Shown here: in pieces, positions 33,655 to 46,207 of the stretch
Layout: each line of letters starts with the position of its first letter
How positions within the stretch are numbered: the first letter of the stretch is position 1
Source of the DNA: Bettongia penicillata ogilbyi
Lineage: Eukaryota; Chordata; Mammalia; Diprotodontia; Potoroidae
Assembly: GCA_023548195.1 (NCBI GenBank)
Contig: JAJHZJ010000082.1
Coordinates: forward strand, 1,698,273-1,762,272
Length of the DNA stretch: 64,000 nucleotides
Reading direction: 5' to 3'
Notes under the pieces: model-generated
What the model was told of the DNA's origin: nothing
Databases searched by the model: none
What the model saw: the letters and a program-made list of their open reading frames with translations, nothing else
Program-made: the position numbers and the translations under genes

Positions 33655-36600
33655 TTCATGTAAATATTTCCAGGTTTTTCTGAAATCATCTTGCTTGTCA
33701 TTTCTGTTCGAACAAAAATATTCCATGGTAATCATAGCACAAGTTTCTTAGACTTTCCCCAATTGATTGGGTATCCCTTTGATTTCCACTTCTTAGTCAC
33801 CACAAAAAGAGCTACTATAAATATTTTTGTATAAATAGATCCTCTCTGCTTTTTTTGCATATCTTTCAGATAGAGACCTAGGAATGGTATTGCTGGATCA
33901 AAGGGTATGTACAATTTTCTAGTCCTTTAGGCATAGTTCCAAATTGCTCTCTAGAATGGTTGGATCAGTTTACAACTTCACCAATAGTGTGTTAGTGTCC
34001 CCATTTTCCCACATCCCCTCCAACATTCAACATTTTCCCATTTTGTGCTATTTGCCACAAAGTGTGAGGTAATACCTCAGAACTGTTTTAACTTGCATTT
34101 CTCAATAAGTATTTGGAGCATTTTTTTTTTATAAGAATATAGATAGCTTTGATTTATTTGTCTGAAAACTGCCTGTTTATATTCTTTGGCCATTTTTCAT
34201 TTGAGGAATGACTTGTATTTTTTATAAATCTGATTCACTTCTCTCTATATATATTTGAGAAATGAGGCCTCTATCAGAGATGATTGTTGTAAAGCCCTCC
34301 CCCCAGTTTTCTGCTTTCCTTATAATTCTGGTTGCATTGGTTTTGTTTGTGCAAAACTTTTTAAATTTTATGTAATCATGATTATCTATATTACAATTTG
34401 TAATGTTCTCTATATCTTCTTTGGTCCTAAATTCTTCCCTTGTCCTTAAACCGGACAGATAGACTATTCCATGATCTCTTAATTTGCTTATGGTATCACA
34501 CTTTATGTGTAAATTATATATCCATTTTGACCTTATCTTGGCATATGGTGTGAAATATTGGTCCATACCTAGTTTCTGACATACTGTTTTCCAGTTTTCC
34601 CAGAAATTTTTGTCAAATAATGCTTTTTTTCCTTCCCAAAGCCTGACTCTTGCGGTTTATCATATACTAGATTACTATAGTCATTTACTATAATGTAATT
34701 TATGCCTAATCTGTTGCATTGATCCACCCCATCCCTCTTTCTTAGTGCCAGATTTAAAAAAAAAAAATTACTGCTTTGTACTGCAGTTTGACATCTGGTA
34801 CAGCTAGACCACCTTCTTTTGCATATTTTTCATTGATTCCCTTGATATTCTTAAACCTTTCTTCTTCCAGATGCATTTTGTTATTTTTTTCTAGCTCCAC
34901 AAAATAATTTTTTGATAGTTTGAATGGCATGGCACTGAATAAATAGATTAGTTTGAGTAGAATTGTCACTTTTATTGTTAGGCTTAAGCTACCCATGAGA
35001 AGTTAATATTTTCCCAGTGGTTTAGATCTGTCTTTATTTGTGTGAAAAGTGTTTTATAGCTGTGTTCATATAGTTTTTGGGTTTGTCTTGGAAGGTAGAT
35101 GCCCAAGTATTTTATATCATCTTCCATTATTTTAAACAGAATTTCTCTATCTTTTGCTGCTGGACTTTGTTGGTAATATATTGAAATGCTGATGATTTAT
35201 GTGGGTTTATTTTGTATCCTCCAACTTTGCTAAATTTATTGTTTCAAGTAGTTTTTTAGTTGATTCTCTCTGATTTTCTAAGTATAACATTATATATCAT
35301 CTGCAAAGAGTGATAGTTTTGTTCCCTCATTACCTATTCTAATTCTTTTGATTTCTTTTTCTTCCCTTTTTCTATAGCTAACATTTCTAGACAATATTAA
35401 GTAATAAGGGTGATAATAGGCATTCTTGCTTCATCTCTGTTTGCATTGGCAAGGCTTCTAGTTATCCCTATTACAATAATGCTTGCTGATGGTTTTAGAT
35501 AAATATTACTTATGATTTTAAGGTAAGCTCCTTTTACTCTTATGTTCGTTGTTTTTAACATTCTGTCAAAGGCATTTTCTGTATTTATTGAGATAATCAT
35601 AAGATTTCTTTTGTATTATTAATGTGGTCAATTATGATAAGAGTTTTTTTAAATATTGAACCAGGTCTGCATTTTTGGAGCATAAATCCCCCCTGGTCAT
35701 AGTGTATGATCTTTGTGATATATTGCTGTAATCTCTCTGCTAATATTTTATTTATGTTTTTTGCTTTAATATTCATTAGGGAAATTTGTCTATAAATTTC
35801 TTTCTTTGCTTTGACTCTTCCTGGTTTGAGTATCAGCATATTTATGTCAGAAAAGGAATTTGGTAGGACTCCTTCTTCAACAGTTTTTCCAAATAGCTGA
35901 CATAGTACTGGGATTGCCTATGCTTCAAATATTTGGTACAATTCACCTGTGAATCCATCTGATCCTAGGAATTTTTCTTCAGAAGTTCATTGATGGTTTG
36001 TCCAATTTATTTTTCTAATATTGGGTTATTTAATATTTTGTTTTTGTTCTATTAATCTGGACAACTTATAATTTTTGGCATCCATTTTATTTAGATTGTC
36101 CAATTTACTGGCTTAAAACTAGGGAAAATAACTCCTAACAATTGTCTTAATTTCCTCTTCATTGGTGTTGAATTCATCTTTTTCATTTTTATACTAGTAA
36201 TTCATTTAAAAAAAATCAAATTAACCAATGGTTTATCTATTTTATTGTTTTTTTCATAAAACCAGCTTGTAGTTTTATTTATCAGTTCAATGGTTTTCTT
36301 ACTTTAAATTTTATTAATCTCTCCTTTAATTTTTAGGATTTTCAATTTGGTACTTAATTGGGAATTTTAAATTTCTTTTTTACATTTTTCGCTGTATTTC
36401 CAGATCATTGATCTGCTTTTCTCTGTGTTATTGACATAAGCAATCAGAGATATAAATTTTCCTCTAAGTACCACTTTGACTGCATCTCATAAATTTTGGT
36501 ATGTGATCTCACTGTTGTCATTTTCTTTAGAGAAATTATCAGTTGTTTCTTTGATTTATTCTTTGACCCACTTGCTTTTTAAAGATTAGGTTATTTAATT

Positions 36601-37350
36601 TCCAACTAATTTTTAGTCTCTCTTTCCGTTGTCAGTTATTGCATATAATTTCTATTCCATTATGATCTGAAAAGATATGTTTGCTATTTCTGCTTTTTTT
36701 TTCAGTTAATTGTGATGATTTTATGTTCTAATAAATGGTCAGTTTTTGTGTAGGTACTATATACTGCTGAGAAAAAGTATATTCCCTTCTATTCCCATTC
36801 AGTTTTCTCCAGAGAACTATCATGTATAACTTTTCCAAAATTTTATTCACCTCTTTAACTTCTTTATTGTTTATATTTTAGTTATATTGTTCTAGTTCTG
36901 AGAGGGGAAAGTTGAGGTCCCCAACTAGTATAGTTTTGTTATCTATTTCTTCCTGTAACTTCTCCATAATTTTAGATGCTATCCCATTTGATGCATATAT
37001 GTTTGTTATTGATATGACTTCATTGTCTATGTTCCCCTTCAACAAGATTAATTTTCTTCCTTTTTCTCTTTTAATTAAATCTATTTTTGCTCTTGCTCTG
37101 TCTGAGATCATGATTGCTGTTCCTCCTTTCTTTGCTTCAGCTGAAGATATGATATATTCTTCTCCAGTCCCTTAACTTTATCCCATGTATATCTGCTTCA
37201 GATGTGTTCCTTGTAAGCAACATATTATAGGATTCTCTTTTTAATCCATTCTATTTGTTTGTTTTATGGGTGAGTTCATACCATTCACATTTATCATTGT
37301 GATAACTAACTGTGTATTTCCCTCCATGATATTCTGACTTGTTTATCAAC
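33655..37350 (-). pseudogene. L1 ORF2 remnant (endonuclease and reverse transcriptase)
   Basis: In sense it begins near 37350 with MEGNTQLVITMINVNGMNSP, an L1 endonuclease N-terminus. The EN domain continues at 36878-37111 (ITNIYA.., LVGDLNFPLS). Reverse-transcriptase pieces follow: LILKPGR (35597-35839), INTENAFD in place of the usual D-A-E-K-A-F-D (35397-35600), then LPDVKLQYKA (34754-34996) and the C-terminal IPFDPAIPFLGLY (33732-33914). Multiple frameshifts and stops; the family's usual length is about 1,275 residues and no long frame remains. Confidence 0.85.
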
Positions 37351-37494
37351 TCTTTACCCCTCTTTTCCTTCTTTACAAGTGTTTTACTTCTGATTATCAG
37401 TTGACCCAATATACCTTCCTTTTCTCAGTCCTCCTCCCTTCTTTTATCCCCGTCCTTTTTTACTTCCTTATGGGGAAGATAGATTTCTATATCC

Positions 37495-37497
<3 letters not shown>

Positions 37498-37534
<37 letters not shown>

Positions 37535-37604
37535 CCCTCTTTGAACCATTTTTGATGAGGGTAAGGTTGAAGCTTTGCCTGCTACCTTCGCCCCCCCCCC
37601 CCAA
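37498..37604. repeat. (TG)n and poly(C) tracts in the L1 inter-ORF region
   Basis: TG repeats at about 37498-37531 and a run of about 14 C at 37590-37603. The TG tract is not at the same place as the CA tract of the half-L1 copies. Confidence 0.85.
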
Positions 37605-37904
37605 TCTTCCCCTCCATTATAATACTTTTTGGGGGGGATAACTTACTCTGTTCAATCTCTCCCTCTCTTCTTATTTGTGTGTAATTTTATTTCTCACCCC
37701 TTTATTTTTTTGGGGTGGAGATATCCCATCAAAGTCACCTTATACGCATACCCTCTGTCTACATATACTCTTTCTAATTGCTCTTATAGTAATAAAGTTG
37801 TTAAGAGTTACAAATGTATTCTTGTCATATAGAAATATAAACCATTATACCTTATTTAATTTCTTGTTTTCTCTCTTTTCGTTTTTACCTTTTTATGTTT
37901 CCCT

Positions 37905-38935
37905 TAGGTCTTTTATTTGGAGCTCAAATTTTTAATTCATCTCCCATCTTTTAATTAGAAATGCATGAAAGTCCTATATTTCATTAAATGACCATTTTCT
38001 AACCTCACCCCCAGAAAGATTGTATTCAATTTTGCTGGGAAGGTGAACTCCTTTGTCTTCTGGTATATCGTACTCCAAGCCCCCTGGTTCTTTAATGTGG
38101 AAGCTGCCAAATCCTGTGTACTTCAGACTGCAGCTCCATGATATTTGAATTGTTTTTTTTTTTTTTTTTTTGATGCTTCCAATGCTTTCTTTTCAATCTG
38201 TGAGCTCTGAAATTTGATTGTAATGTTCCTGGGAGTTTTCATTTTGGTATGTCTTTCAGGTGGTGATTGGTAGATTCTTTCAATTTCTATTTTCCCCTCT
38301 GATTCTAATACATCAGGGCAGTTTTCTTTGATAATTTATTGAAAGATGTTTCCCAGGCTTTTTTTTTTTTACCATGACTTTCAGGTCATTCAAGAATTCT
38401 TAAATTATCTCTCCTGGATCTAATTTTCTAGGTCATTTTTTTTTCCAATGAGAAATTTAACATTTTCTTCTATTTTTTTTTTTTACCTTTTAAATTTTGT
38501 TTCACTATACCTTGATGTTTTATAGAGTCATTAGTTTCCACTTGTTCAGTTCTAATTAGTATAGAATTATTTTATTCAATGGGCTTTTGTAATTCCTTTT
38601 CTGTTTGCCCAATTTTATTTTTTAGGGAGTTATTTTTCTTGGTAAATTTTATGTATCTTTCCCTATGCTTCCATTTTTTCATGGTTCCCTTGCATTCCTC
38701 TCCTTTCTTTACCCAATTTTTCTTCTACTTCTCTAATTTGTTCTTTATAACTCTCTTAAAACTCTTCCAGGAATTCTTTTTGGGCCTGAGACCAAACTGC
38801 ACTTTTCTTTGAGGCTTTACATTTAGTCATTTTGACATTATTGTCCTCTTCTAAGTTTTTGCCTTGATCCTCACTATCACTATAGCAACTTTCTATAGTC
38901 AAGCTCTTTTTTTTCTGTTTTTGTTTATCTTATTT
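37905..38935 (-). pseudogene. L1 ORF1 remnant of the old L1
   Basis: Homologous in layout to the ORF1 at 2803-3852 but heavily decayed. Read in sense, a Lys/Ser-rich N-terminus near 38900, the coiled-coil region, then 'ctggatct'-flanked RRM start near 38415 and the terminal KFEL(Q)-like end near 37920. Poly-T/A runs (38152-38172, 38360-38370, 38470-38484) have expanded inside it. Confidence 0.65.
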
Positions 38936-39154
38936 TCTGCCTTTCTTGTGTGACTTGGTGTTTTTTTGTGTGAGAGTTGGGCTCTGGTGCTTGGTCTTAC
39001 TCTTGTTTTCATTGGGCCTCAGGAATTATCTGCTTGCTTTTGCTTAAGGGTAGACTTCCCTTCTTGGAGGGTATTGGAGGGTTGGGCCTCCCCAGTGGCC
39101 TCCCCTGGGTGTAGGGTTGATTTGATGGCCTGCTTTAGGGGTAGGCCTTGGCTG

Positions 39155-39212
39155 GTAACAGAGTCTTTCTATGGTAACAGAGTCTTTTCTATGGTAACAG
39201 AGTCTTTCTGGT
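39155..39212. repeat. Three ~21-bp tandem units in the L1 5' UTR
   Basis: The motif 'ggtaacagagtcttt' occurs three times in a row, separated by 'ctat' or 'tctat'. It lies in the 5' UTR of the old L1 and is unrelated to the 72-bp units of the half-L1 copies. Confidence 0.85.
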
Positions 39213-39709
39213 GACTGGCCCTGGAGAAGAGATCCTGTCCCGGGGTGGGGCCATGCTGTTGAGTTGCTATGGAAACTGAGCCTCTCTTCTGGCAGACCCA
39301 GGGACAGGTTCTCACTGATGAACAGCCTTGGGGTCAAGGCCTTACTAGTGACCTCTGTTTGGGGTAGGGTCTCTGTGGCAGCACCCTGCTGCACTACACA
39401 GACTGTTTACTTTCCTATGGATCTGCTAGTTTTCCAGAGAGTGGGACCTCAGTAGTTGATTGTCCCAGGCTTGGAGCCCTGTTGCAGGTGCCATGTTGTG
39501 ATGCCGGCTGCTGCAGCTGCTCCTGGACCTCACCTCCCTCCCATCCCATGAGACAGACCTTTTCTGCCAGGCTGGGAAACTCCTTATATGCCCCTAGATC
39601 AATTCTGAGGAAGTTTTCTAGTTGTTTAAAGGGGGATTTGGAATGGTTTAGGGTTTCCTTTCCTTATTCCTGACCATCTTGGCTCCAAAATTCCTGTCCT
39701 GCATTTTAG

Positions 39710-39960
39710 AAGCAGTCATATGGTATAGTAAATAGAGACCTGAGCCAGAACTCAGAAAGACCTGGATTTAAATCTGACCTTAAACACTTTCTAATTATGG
39801 GACCAAGCATAAGTCACTTTACCCCTGTCTGTCTCAGTTTCCTCAACTATAAAGTGGGGGTAATGATATTACCTACCAATGCTGTTGTGAGGATAAAATG
39901 AAAAAATGTTTATAAAGCACTTAGCACATTGCCTGACACAAAGTAGTTATTTATAAATTT
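39710..39960 (+). repeat. MIR-type CORE-SINE
   Basis: 'gaaagacctggatttaaatc', 'gtctcagtttcctcaacta', 'gctgttgtgaggataaaatg', 'ataaagcacttagcacatt' and 'gcctgacacaaagtag'. Followed by a CCTT/TTCC-rich tract to about 40045. Confidence 0.85.
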
Positions 39961-40359
39961 ATTTCCTCCTTTCTTCCTTTTTTATTCATTCGTTTGTTCT
40001 TTCCATCCTTCCTTCCTGCATTCCTTTCTTCCTTGCTTGCTCCTTTCCTATATACCTACCCACCAGGATTGTGCATCTTATTGGTTGCTCAGACTTCTGT
40101 CATAGATCTACTTGTCTGTTTCCTTGTGTCAATAGGTTGAGGATACCCCAAAGTCATTTCTGAACAGTTCAGAAGATTATGATAACAGGGCTTAAGATGC
40201 TGCTCCCTCTTTTAGTCAATCCTTAAGCACATATATATATATATCACATTTCTTGAAGATGCTATCTTTGCCTCAGATTAGAAAAAAGAAATCCAAGGGA
40301 GAAGAAGAAGTCACATGTGACTATAAAGTATTGGAGCCAGAACTAATATTTTTAAGGTT

Positions 40360-40530
40360 AATAGCATTTTAGAACTGGAAGGAACCTTAGAAATCTTTTA
40401 TTCCAACTCCTTAATATTATAGATAATGAAATAGAATCCCAGGAAGTTGAAGTAACTTGCCCAAAAGATTTGAATCTCAGTCTTTTTGACTACAAACACA
40501 GGGCTCTTTCTACTGCATTATTCTTCCTCC
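40360..40530 (-). repeat. MIR
   Basis: 'ttagaactggaaggaacc', 'tagataatgaaatag', 'gaagtaacttgcccaaaag' and 'gctctttctactgcatta' in reverse order. 40531-41160 is unique with no recognised feature apart from a short run resembling an old transposon edge. Confidence 0.75.
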
Positions 40531-41164
40531 AGATGTAGCAATAGCCTATGCCTATATACCACTTTACAATTACAAAGTATTTTGCATATATAATGAGGCA
40601 CTTAGATGGTTGAGAACTGCTGCAATTTTTGTCCCCTGGTCTATTCCTCTGTCAGGTAATGAGATGGACTCTCATCACCAGAATTTTTTTCTTTGCATAA
40701 AAACTAAGAGGGTTATCACAAAGGAAGGTGTTAAGCAGGCTATTAAACTGTGGCCTTATATTAAAACTTACCTTCTCCATAAAAATATTCAATGGCAGAA
40801 TTTGTCAGTATCCAGTAGTGATGGTCTGAAAGATAGTTCCTTTTCTTTCCAGAGGAATAACTGCAGTTTTGTTAGTATGCCTTAATACTTCAATAAAATC
40901 CAGTGATAAAATGATGTCTTTCCCCAAATAAGTTCATGAAAAATGCCAGTAGTTTTTTCTAGGAATTAAAGTGCAGGTGATCTTCAACTTATGAATGGGT
41001 CCTGTTCGACATAATAATTTATGAGTCAGCTGGAATTTGGGAAACAAACAATGTTTACATTGTGATTAGGTTCTTAGGCTAGCCCACAAAACCTTTGTAA
41101 CACAAAATGTGTAGAGTAATAGTGGTATTACAAAACCTAACAACCATGTATCTTCATCCAGGTC

Positions 41165-42325
41165 AAGCCCACTGTGTTTGTCCCCTAAAATTCTGTGCTT
41201 AGCCTCCTTCTTTTCTTTCCCTGTATAGTCTTGCTTGGTGATCTCATCACCTCCTGTGCATTCAATTATTATCTTTATAAAGATGATTCTTAGATTTATT
41301 TACCCAGTTCCAATGTCTTTCCCAAACTCCACTCTCAGTTTGAACTGGATATCCCTCAAGCGTCTCTCAAACTCAACATGTCAAAACAGAACTCATGTTT
41401 TCTCCCACAACCCTGCCCTCATGAGAACTTTCCTATTTCTCTCATACCCCCAGCACTCAGGCTTACAGATCTTGATCTTATTCTCAGCTCCTCATGTGTA
41501 CTATCTCTCATATCTGACCTTTTGCCAAGCTTTATTATTTCTTGCTTCATTACATGTCCCATGTATACTCCCTTCTCTCTACTCACATGGCTGCCATAAG
41601 TACAGGTCCTCATCACTTTGGACTCAAACTATCATAGTAGCTTGCTGATTGGTTTCCTTGCCTTTAATCTTGCCCTATTCCAGTCCATTCTCCACTCGGT
41701 TGTCATAGTGAGCTTCCTAAAGGTCTGACCCTGTCACTCCACTACTCTGTAAACTCCGACTCTTTATTATTTTTATATTTCATTCTAAAATCCTCTGTTG
41801 GACTTTTAAACCTCTCACAGCCTGGCCCCTTCCAAGTTTCAACCAACACTGGCACATGATGGGCACTTTGTCTTCTGTCAGACTGCCTTTTCACTGACTC
41901 TCTATCAAGTCCAGAATGTTCAACCATCTGACTTTCCTGGCCTTGTTTAGGATTCTGTTAAAATCTTACCATCTTCAAGATGCATTTCTTGGTCCCTCTC
42001 ACTTCTAGAGCCTTCCTTCCATGATTACCTTGCATTTTCTCTCTCTCTCACTCTTTCTCACTCTCTCCATCTCTTCCTCTCCCCCTCTCTCCCTCCTTTG
42101 CTCCTTCTTTCCCTCCTTCTCTATATGCCTCCATATGTATGCATATCTATAAACAAACATTTACATATAACTTGTACAGAACTACCTGCTTTCCATGTTG
42201 AACCTCCCATTAGAATATGAGCTCCTTGAGGGCAGGAGTCATGTTTTTTGCCTTTCTTTGTATTCCTAGCATTTAGCATGGTACTTGTCCCATAGTAAGT
42301 TCTTAGTAATTCCTTGTTGATTACA
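41165..42325 (+). mobile_element. LINE-2 fragment with ORF2 remnant and 3' end
   Basis: The plus-strand translation shows decayed L2 ORF2 C-terminal features (LSNSTCQN-like after SLKRL; then L..FQSILHSVV.VSFL). It is followed by the L2 3' end ('atgagctccttgagggcag', 'tagcatttagcatggtact', 'cttagtaattccttgttga'). A CT-rich tract (42040-42120) has grown inside. Frames are broken (for example 41235-41648 ends early); not functional. Confidence 0.8.
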
Positions 42326-43369
42326 GTGATAAAACAATGTATTTTTTCTATAGGAAAATGCTTTCAAAATTCTATTCTTCAGCTCCGCAAATGGGAGTCA
42401 TCCTCTTTCCAGACTTTCTAGACAGTTGGAATAGTTCCTGGGAGACTTTCCTTGGCTTAAGACTGTGGAAAGAAGAGTAGTGGGTGGAAGTGCTAAGGAT
42501 TCTAAGAAGCTTGAGGAGGGGTTTATGGGGAGAGTCCTCTGGCCTGTAAATTCTGAAAAATTTCTAAATGGATCAGCTCCATGATTACCCATTTATTTTC
42601 TTCTGTAAGTTACCAGGTTTTAGTCTTACTCCCCATTCTACTTGTTTACTCCACTTTTCATTGGTTGCTTCTAGTCAGGATTTCTTTCCAACCTGGCTCC
42701 CAGCAAAAGAGAACACAATCTCATAGCTTCTCCCCTCTGCCATAAAAGTGGTGAACACAAAGCCTTGGTAGAATTTCTTAAATCTTCTGGTAACAATAAA
42801 GAAATAGAAAAAGAGTGGAAAAGCTTCCTCCCATGCCCCTTGCCTTCTTTCTTTCTCTAATGAGATAATGTAACATTATTTCTTTTGGGCTCATTCTCAC
42901 TTAACCATGTAGCAAAAATACCCAGTTGTTTAGAGATATCAATGGTGGATCATTGTAAGGAGAAAACTGAAGAAAGATCTTTCTTTACTTTAGAGAAAAA
43001 CCCAGCTCAGTCTGTTCATGAAAGAAACTAAAACCTGGGTAGAGGTCTAGGGTCTGGGGTCTGAGGAGGGGGGTCTGGGGATTTTGATAATACAACCACC
43101 ACTAAGGCTAGGAATAGTCAGAAAGTAAAGGTGGAGAGAGGAGCTAGCCATGCAATTGCATTCCCTTCTTCCCCTTTACTGCTTTCTACCTGTGCCCTAT
43201 ATAGCATGTTCTTTACCATCCCTCTGGCTAGGTAGAGGTGGAGAGTGGGGAAGGGACACCAACCAGGCAGTAGTTGACATGAATAAGAAAAGGGAGCAGA
43301 AATCTAATGTGATGTCAGTGGACAGTGGAGGATCATTGGAGGTAAGCATGTCTACTCAGATTTGAATGT
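42326..43369. other. Unique DNA without recognised features
   Basis: No repeat family or coding motif seen. Confidence 0.45.
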
Positions 43370-43580
43370 AAAAGACATAGATTATTATAGATTTAGAGCT
43401 GGAAGGGACTTCAGAAGTTACCTAGTCCAATCCTCTCATTTTAAAGATGAGAAAACTCACATCTAGGAAGATTAAAATACTTGATCTGTGGCAGACAGAG
43501 AGTAAACATCGAAGGTAGGATATGCATTTTGGTACTCTGAATCCAAATCCAATGTCCTTTTGTGTAAAGTGAGGAAATCA
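43370..43580 (-). repeat. MIR
   Basis: 'tttagagctggaagggactt', 'tagtccaatcctctcatttt' and 'gatgagaaaactcacatc' in reverse MIR order. 43581-44279 is otherwise unique. Confidence 0.75.
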
Positions 43581-44279
43581 TGTGTGCTTCTGAGCATTAT
43601 GGATATTTATTACATTTCTCTACAGGCAGATATTTGCATCTTGTTAGAATTTTTGTGGTTGTTCATTATTTTCCTCAATCCATTACCTCTTTGGAATCTA
43701 TGAACCACCTAGCTAGCCCTTTTTAGGAGCTATTGTCTTATATGGTTACATTTGTACACCAGAAGGCCATTTTCTCAAACAAAATACAAATTTTAAAGTG
43801 TGTTTTTCTAGTAGAGAATATAGTTTAATGAGATAGAAAGAAGTGGGATGTATGTGGTCTGTTGTTTTTCTACAAATGCCCCGCTTCATCTCAGAATATG
43901 CTGTTCTCTGTGTTGACCCTTAATGCTTAATTGGCTCAGCTGTCATGTCAGACCAGAGCTGAGAAACAAATAGCATCTATAAAAATGTCTTCAGTATTGA
44001 GAAATAAAGATAGATTAAATTTCTTAAAATCTCAAGCTGAGTGAAACCCACATAAGACTTTTCTTTAAAATTTTAGAATAGTAATTAAGAAAAGAAATAA
44101 GCAAGCAGGAAATGAATTTGTGTAACCTCATGCAGGTTTGGGGTTGTTTGTTATAATAAGGTGTATTTTCCCTGCTGTTTCTAATTTAGCTGAAACAATA
44201 CTGTGAAATTCTTTGGAGACAGGGAAGTATAGTGGAAAGAGCTCTCAGAAAACCAAGCATCAGAATATTGTCATGAAAA

Positions 44280-44440
44280 GGGTATAAAGCCTAGTATCAG
44301 GAGAAATGGGTTTGAATCTTGCCACTGACACTAACAGCGTGATCATGGGCAAATCATTTAATTTCTCTGAGCCTCAGTTGCCTCGTATGTAGAATATAGG
44401 TAATAATATCTGTTGTATTTGCCTCATGGGTTGTCATGCC
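44280..44440 (+). repeat. MIR
   Basis: 'gggtttgaatcttgccactg', 'gatcatgggcaaatcattta', 'gagcctcagttgcctcgta' and 'gcctcatgggttgtcatg'. Confidence 0.8.
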
Positions 44441-45022
44441 TAGTGTCCAGTATACTGGTGATGAAACTTCTTGGACTTAGATTAAATGGAAGCTTGGAAA
44501 AGGTGGGTCATTCTATTTCAGGGTTACCCTTGAAGGCTTTCCAGTATGGTAGAACCAGAACTTCTCCTCTACTGGCATAATCCTTATAAAAGACCTAAGT
44601 TCTCCTCACCACCAGAAAGTTTTGAAAATGAAGAAGAACTTGGATGAAAGGATGTCATCCTTTTATTATTTATCAGTTGGGTAATGACTTGTATTCTTAT
44701 AGATTTGATAAAGTTATTTATATATTTTAGATATCTGATAAACTGTCTACAAATTTTCCCCCTTCCCTAATTTTCTGCTTTCCTTCTAACCTTATCTATC
44801 TTTGTTTTAGTTGTACAAAACCTTCTAAATTTGACGTAATCAAAATGATCCATTTTACACCCAGTTTTGTTCCGTCTGTTGTTTATTTCCAAATTGTTCG
44901 CCTATCTATAAGTCTGAAGTAATGTGATCGATGTTCTCATTTTTTAAAATAAAATCTCTCTTTATATATATGATGCGTATCAATTTTGACCTTATCTTGG
45001 TAAATGGTGCAAGATATTGTCT

Positions 45023-45401
45023 CCTCATTGGCTTTTTGAACCTCTTTTGCCAATTGAGTGAGCCTATTTTTCAAGGTGTTATTTTTTTCAGCATTTTTTT
45101 GGGTCTCCTTTAGCAAGGTATTGACCCGTTTTTCATGCTTTTCTTGCATCTCTCTCATTTCTCTTCCCAGTTTTTCCTCCACCTGTCTAACTTGCTTTTC
45201 AAAATCCTTTTTGAGCTCTTCCATGGCCTGAGCCCACTGGACATCCACCTCGGATGTCTGGGATAGAGAGGCCCCGACCTCCATGTCTTTCTCTGATGGC
45301 AGGCATTGTACTTCACCATCAGAAATGAAGGGAGGAAGGAACATCTCTTCCCCAATAAAGTAGCTCTCTATGGTCTTATTCTGCTTCCTTTTTCTGGGCA
45401 T
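45023..45401 (-). pseudogene. Truncated ORF1 of copy 4 (about 126 codons)
   Basis: It starts with the intact ORF1 N-terminus MPRKRKQNKTIES, followed by an acidic segment and the first half of the coiled coil (EELKKDFEKQVRQVEEKL..., LTQLAKEVQKANEE). The element sequence stops at 45023; the open frame runs on into the flanking L1 to 44937. It has no RRM or C-terminal domain. It is useful as the reference for the N-terminus disrupted in copy 1. Confidence 0.85.
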
Positions 45402-45508
45402 TTTCCCAGCCAGTTACCTGACTTCTGAGATTCCTCTCCACCCCTGCCTAGATCTGCCCAGCTAGTGTTTGGGGTCTGAGATTCAAATGCTGCTTCCCAG
45501 TCTCAGGG

Positions 45509-45904
45509 CTATGTGTGGCGGGAGCGGCTGCTATTCAATGTGAGCTTAAGTTCTGGTGCTTGGGTGGGGGCAGGGCCGCCTCCCAGGCTCAGTTCCCTCA
45601 GGGGCTTTATGCAGAGACTTTCAGTGATGGAGCAGGTGGGGGCAGGGCTGCCTCCCAGGCTCAGCTCCCTCAGGGGCTTTATGCAGAGACCTTCAGTGAT
45701 GGAGTGGGTGGGGGCAGGGCCACCTCCCAGGCTCAGCTCCCTCAAGGGGTTTATGCAGAGACCTTTGGTAATGGCCCTGAACTTCTGCCTGCTGCTCCGG
45801 GAGTCTCGGGCCGCCTCTGCTGCTGCCTCTGCCGCTTCCTCCCAAGGGAGCCTGAGCCACGGAGACACCCTGCTCCCCTCTCGGCCAGCCCAGAAGTCTC
45901 TCAC
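45509..45904 (-). other. Upstream ORF through the 72-bp units of copy 4
   Basis: A 131-codon open frame on the sense strand with three 24-residue repeats sharing GLCIKPLRELSLGGG-like cores, in the same frame as the copy 1 upstream ORF (3824-4342). Antisense frames over the same DNA are open too, so this is weak evidence of coding. Confidence 0.3.
45571..45775 (-). repeat. Three tandem 72-bp units in the 5' UTR of copy 4
   Basis: The 'cagggc(c/t)(g/a)cctcccagg' motif recurs at 45571, 45643 and 45715, a strict 72-bp period; the third unit is incomplete. Copy 1 has two units, so unit number varies between copies. Confidence 0.9.
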
Positions 45905-46193
45905 TGACCTTTAGCGTCTGTGGGCGGAGGGACCTTCCTGGCCGCTGGAGGTTCCGTCCCTGAAGCCTGCTTGGATCTGCTCCTCTGGGGCCATGGCCAG
46001 GGCAGCTCAGAGGTGGGCTCCGCTTTCCGGGGCATGATGGACCCCTGGGGACCGCTCTCCAGGGCTCTCTGGAACGGAAATCTCTTCCACTGTGTTTCTG
46101 TGCACCTTGCAGTGATCCAGAACTTGTGGGGAATTCTTCTTACAGGAAATTTATGGGCTGTGGATTCGGAGGTAGCATACATGAGTCTTTCTA

Positions 46194-46207
46194 CTCCGCC
46201 ATCTTGG
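46194..46207 (-). promoter_or_regulatory. YY1-like site at the 5' end of copy 4
   Basis: CCAAGATGGCGGAG in sense, 11 bp from the element's first base and identical to the site in copy 1. Confidence 0.55.

Larger units (their letters stand above)
33243..39694 (-). mobile_element. Old full-length L1
   Basis: A 6.45-kb minus-strand L1. Its 5' end is at about 39694 (sense ...gagccaagatggtca), then 5' UTR, ORF1 remnant, a 0.55-kb inter-ORF region, ORF2 remnant, and a 3' UTR with the T-run (sense poly(A)) at 33250-33263. Candidate TSD tgtcctgc(c/a)tttt at 33229-33241 and 39695-39707 with one mismatch. Many frameshifts and stops; inactive. Its inter-ORF region resembles the sequence after ORF1 in the half-L1 copies, which therefore look like L1 minus ORF2. 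Confidence 0.85.

Noticed and set aside
45571..45786. CRISPR-like array
   Set aside because: The 72-bp units are contiguous with no unique spacers and lie in a mammalian retrotransposon 5' UTR.
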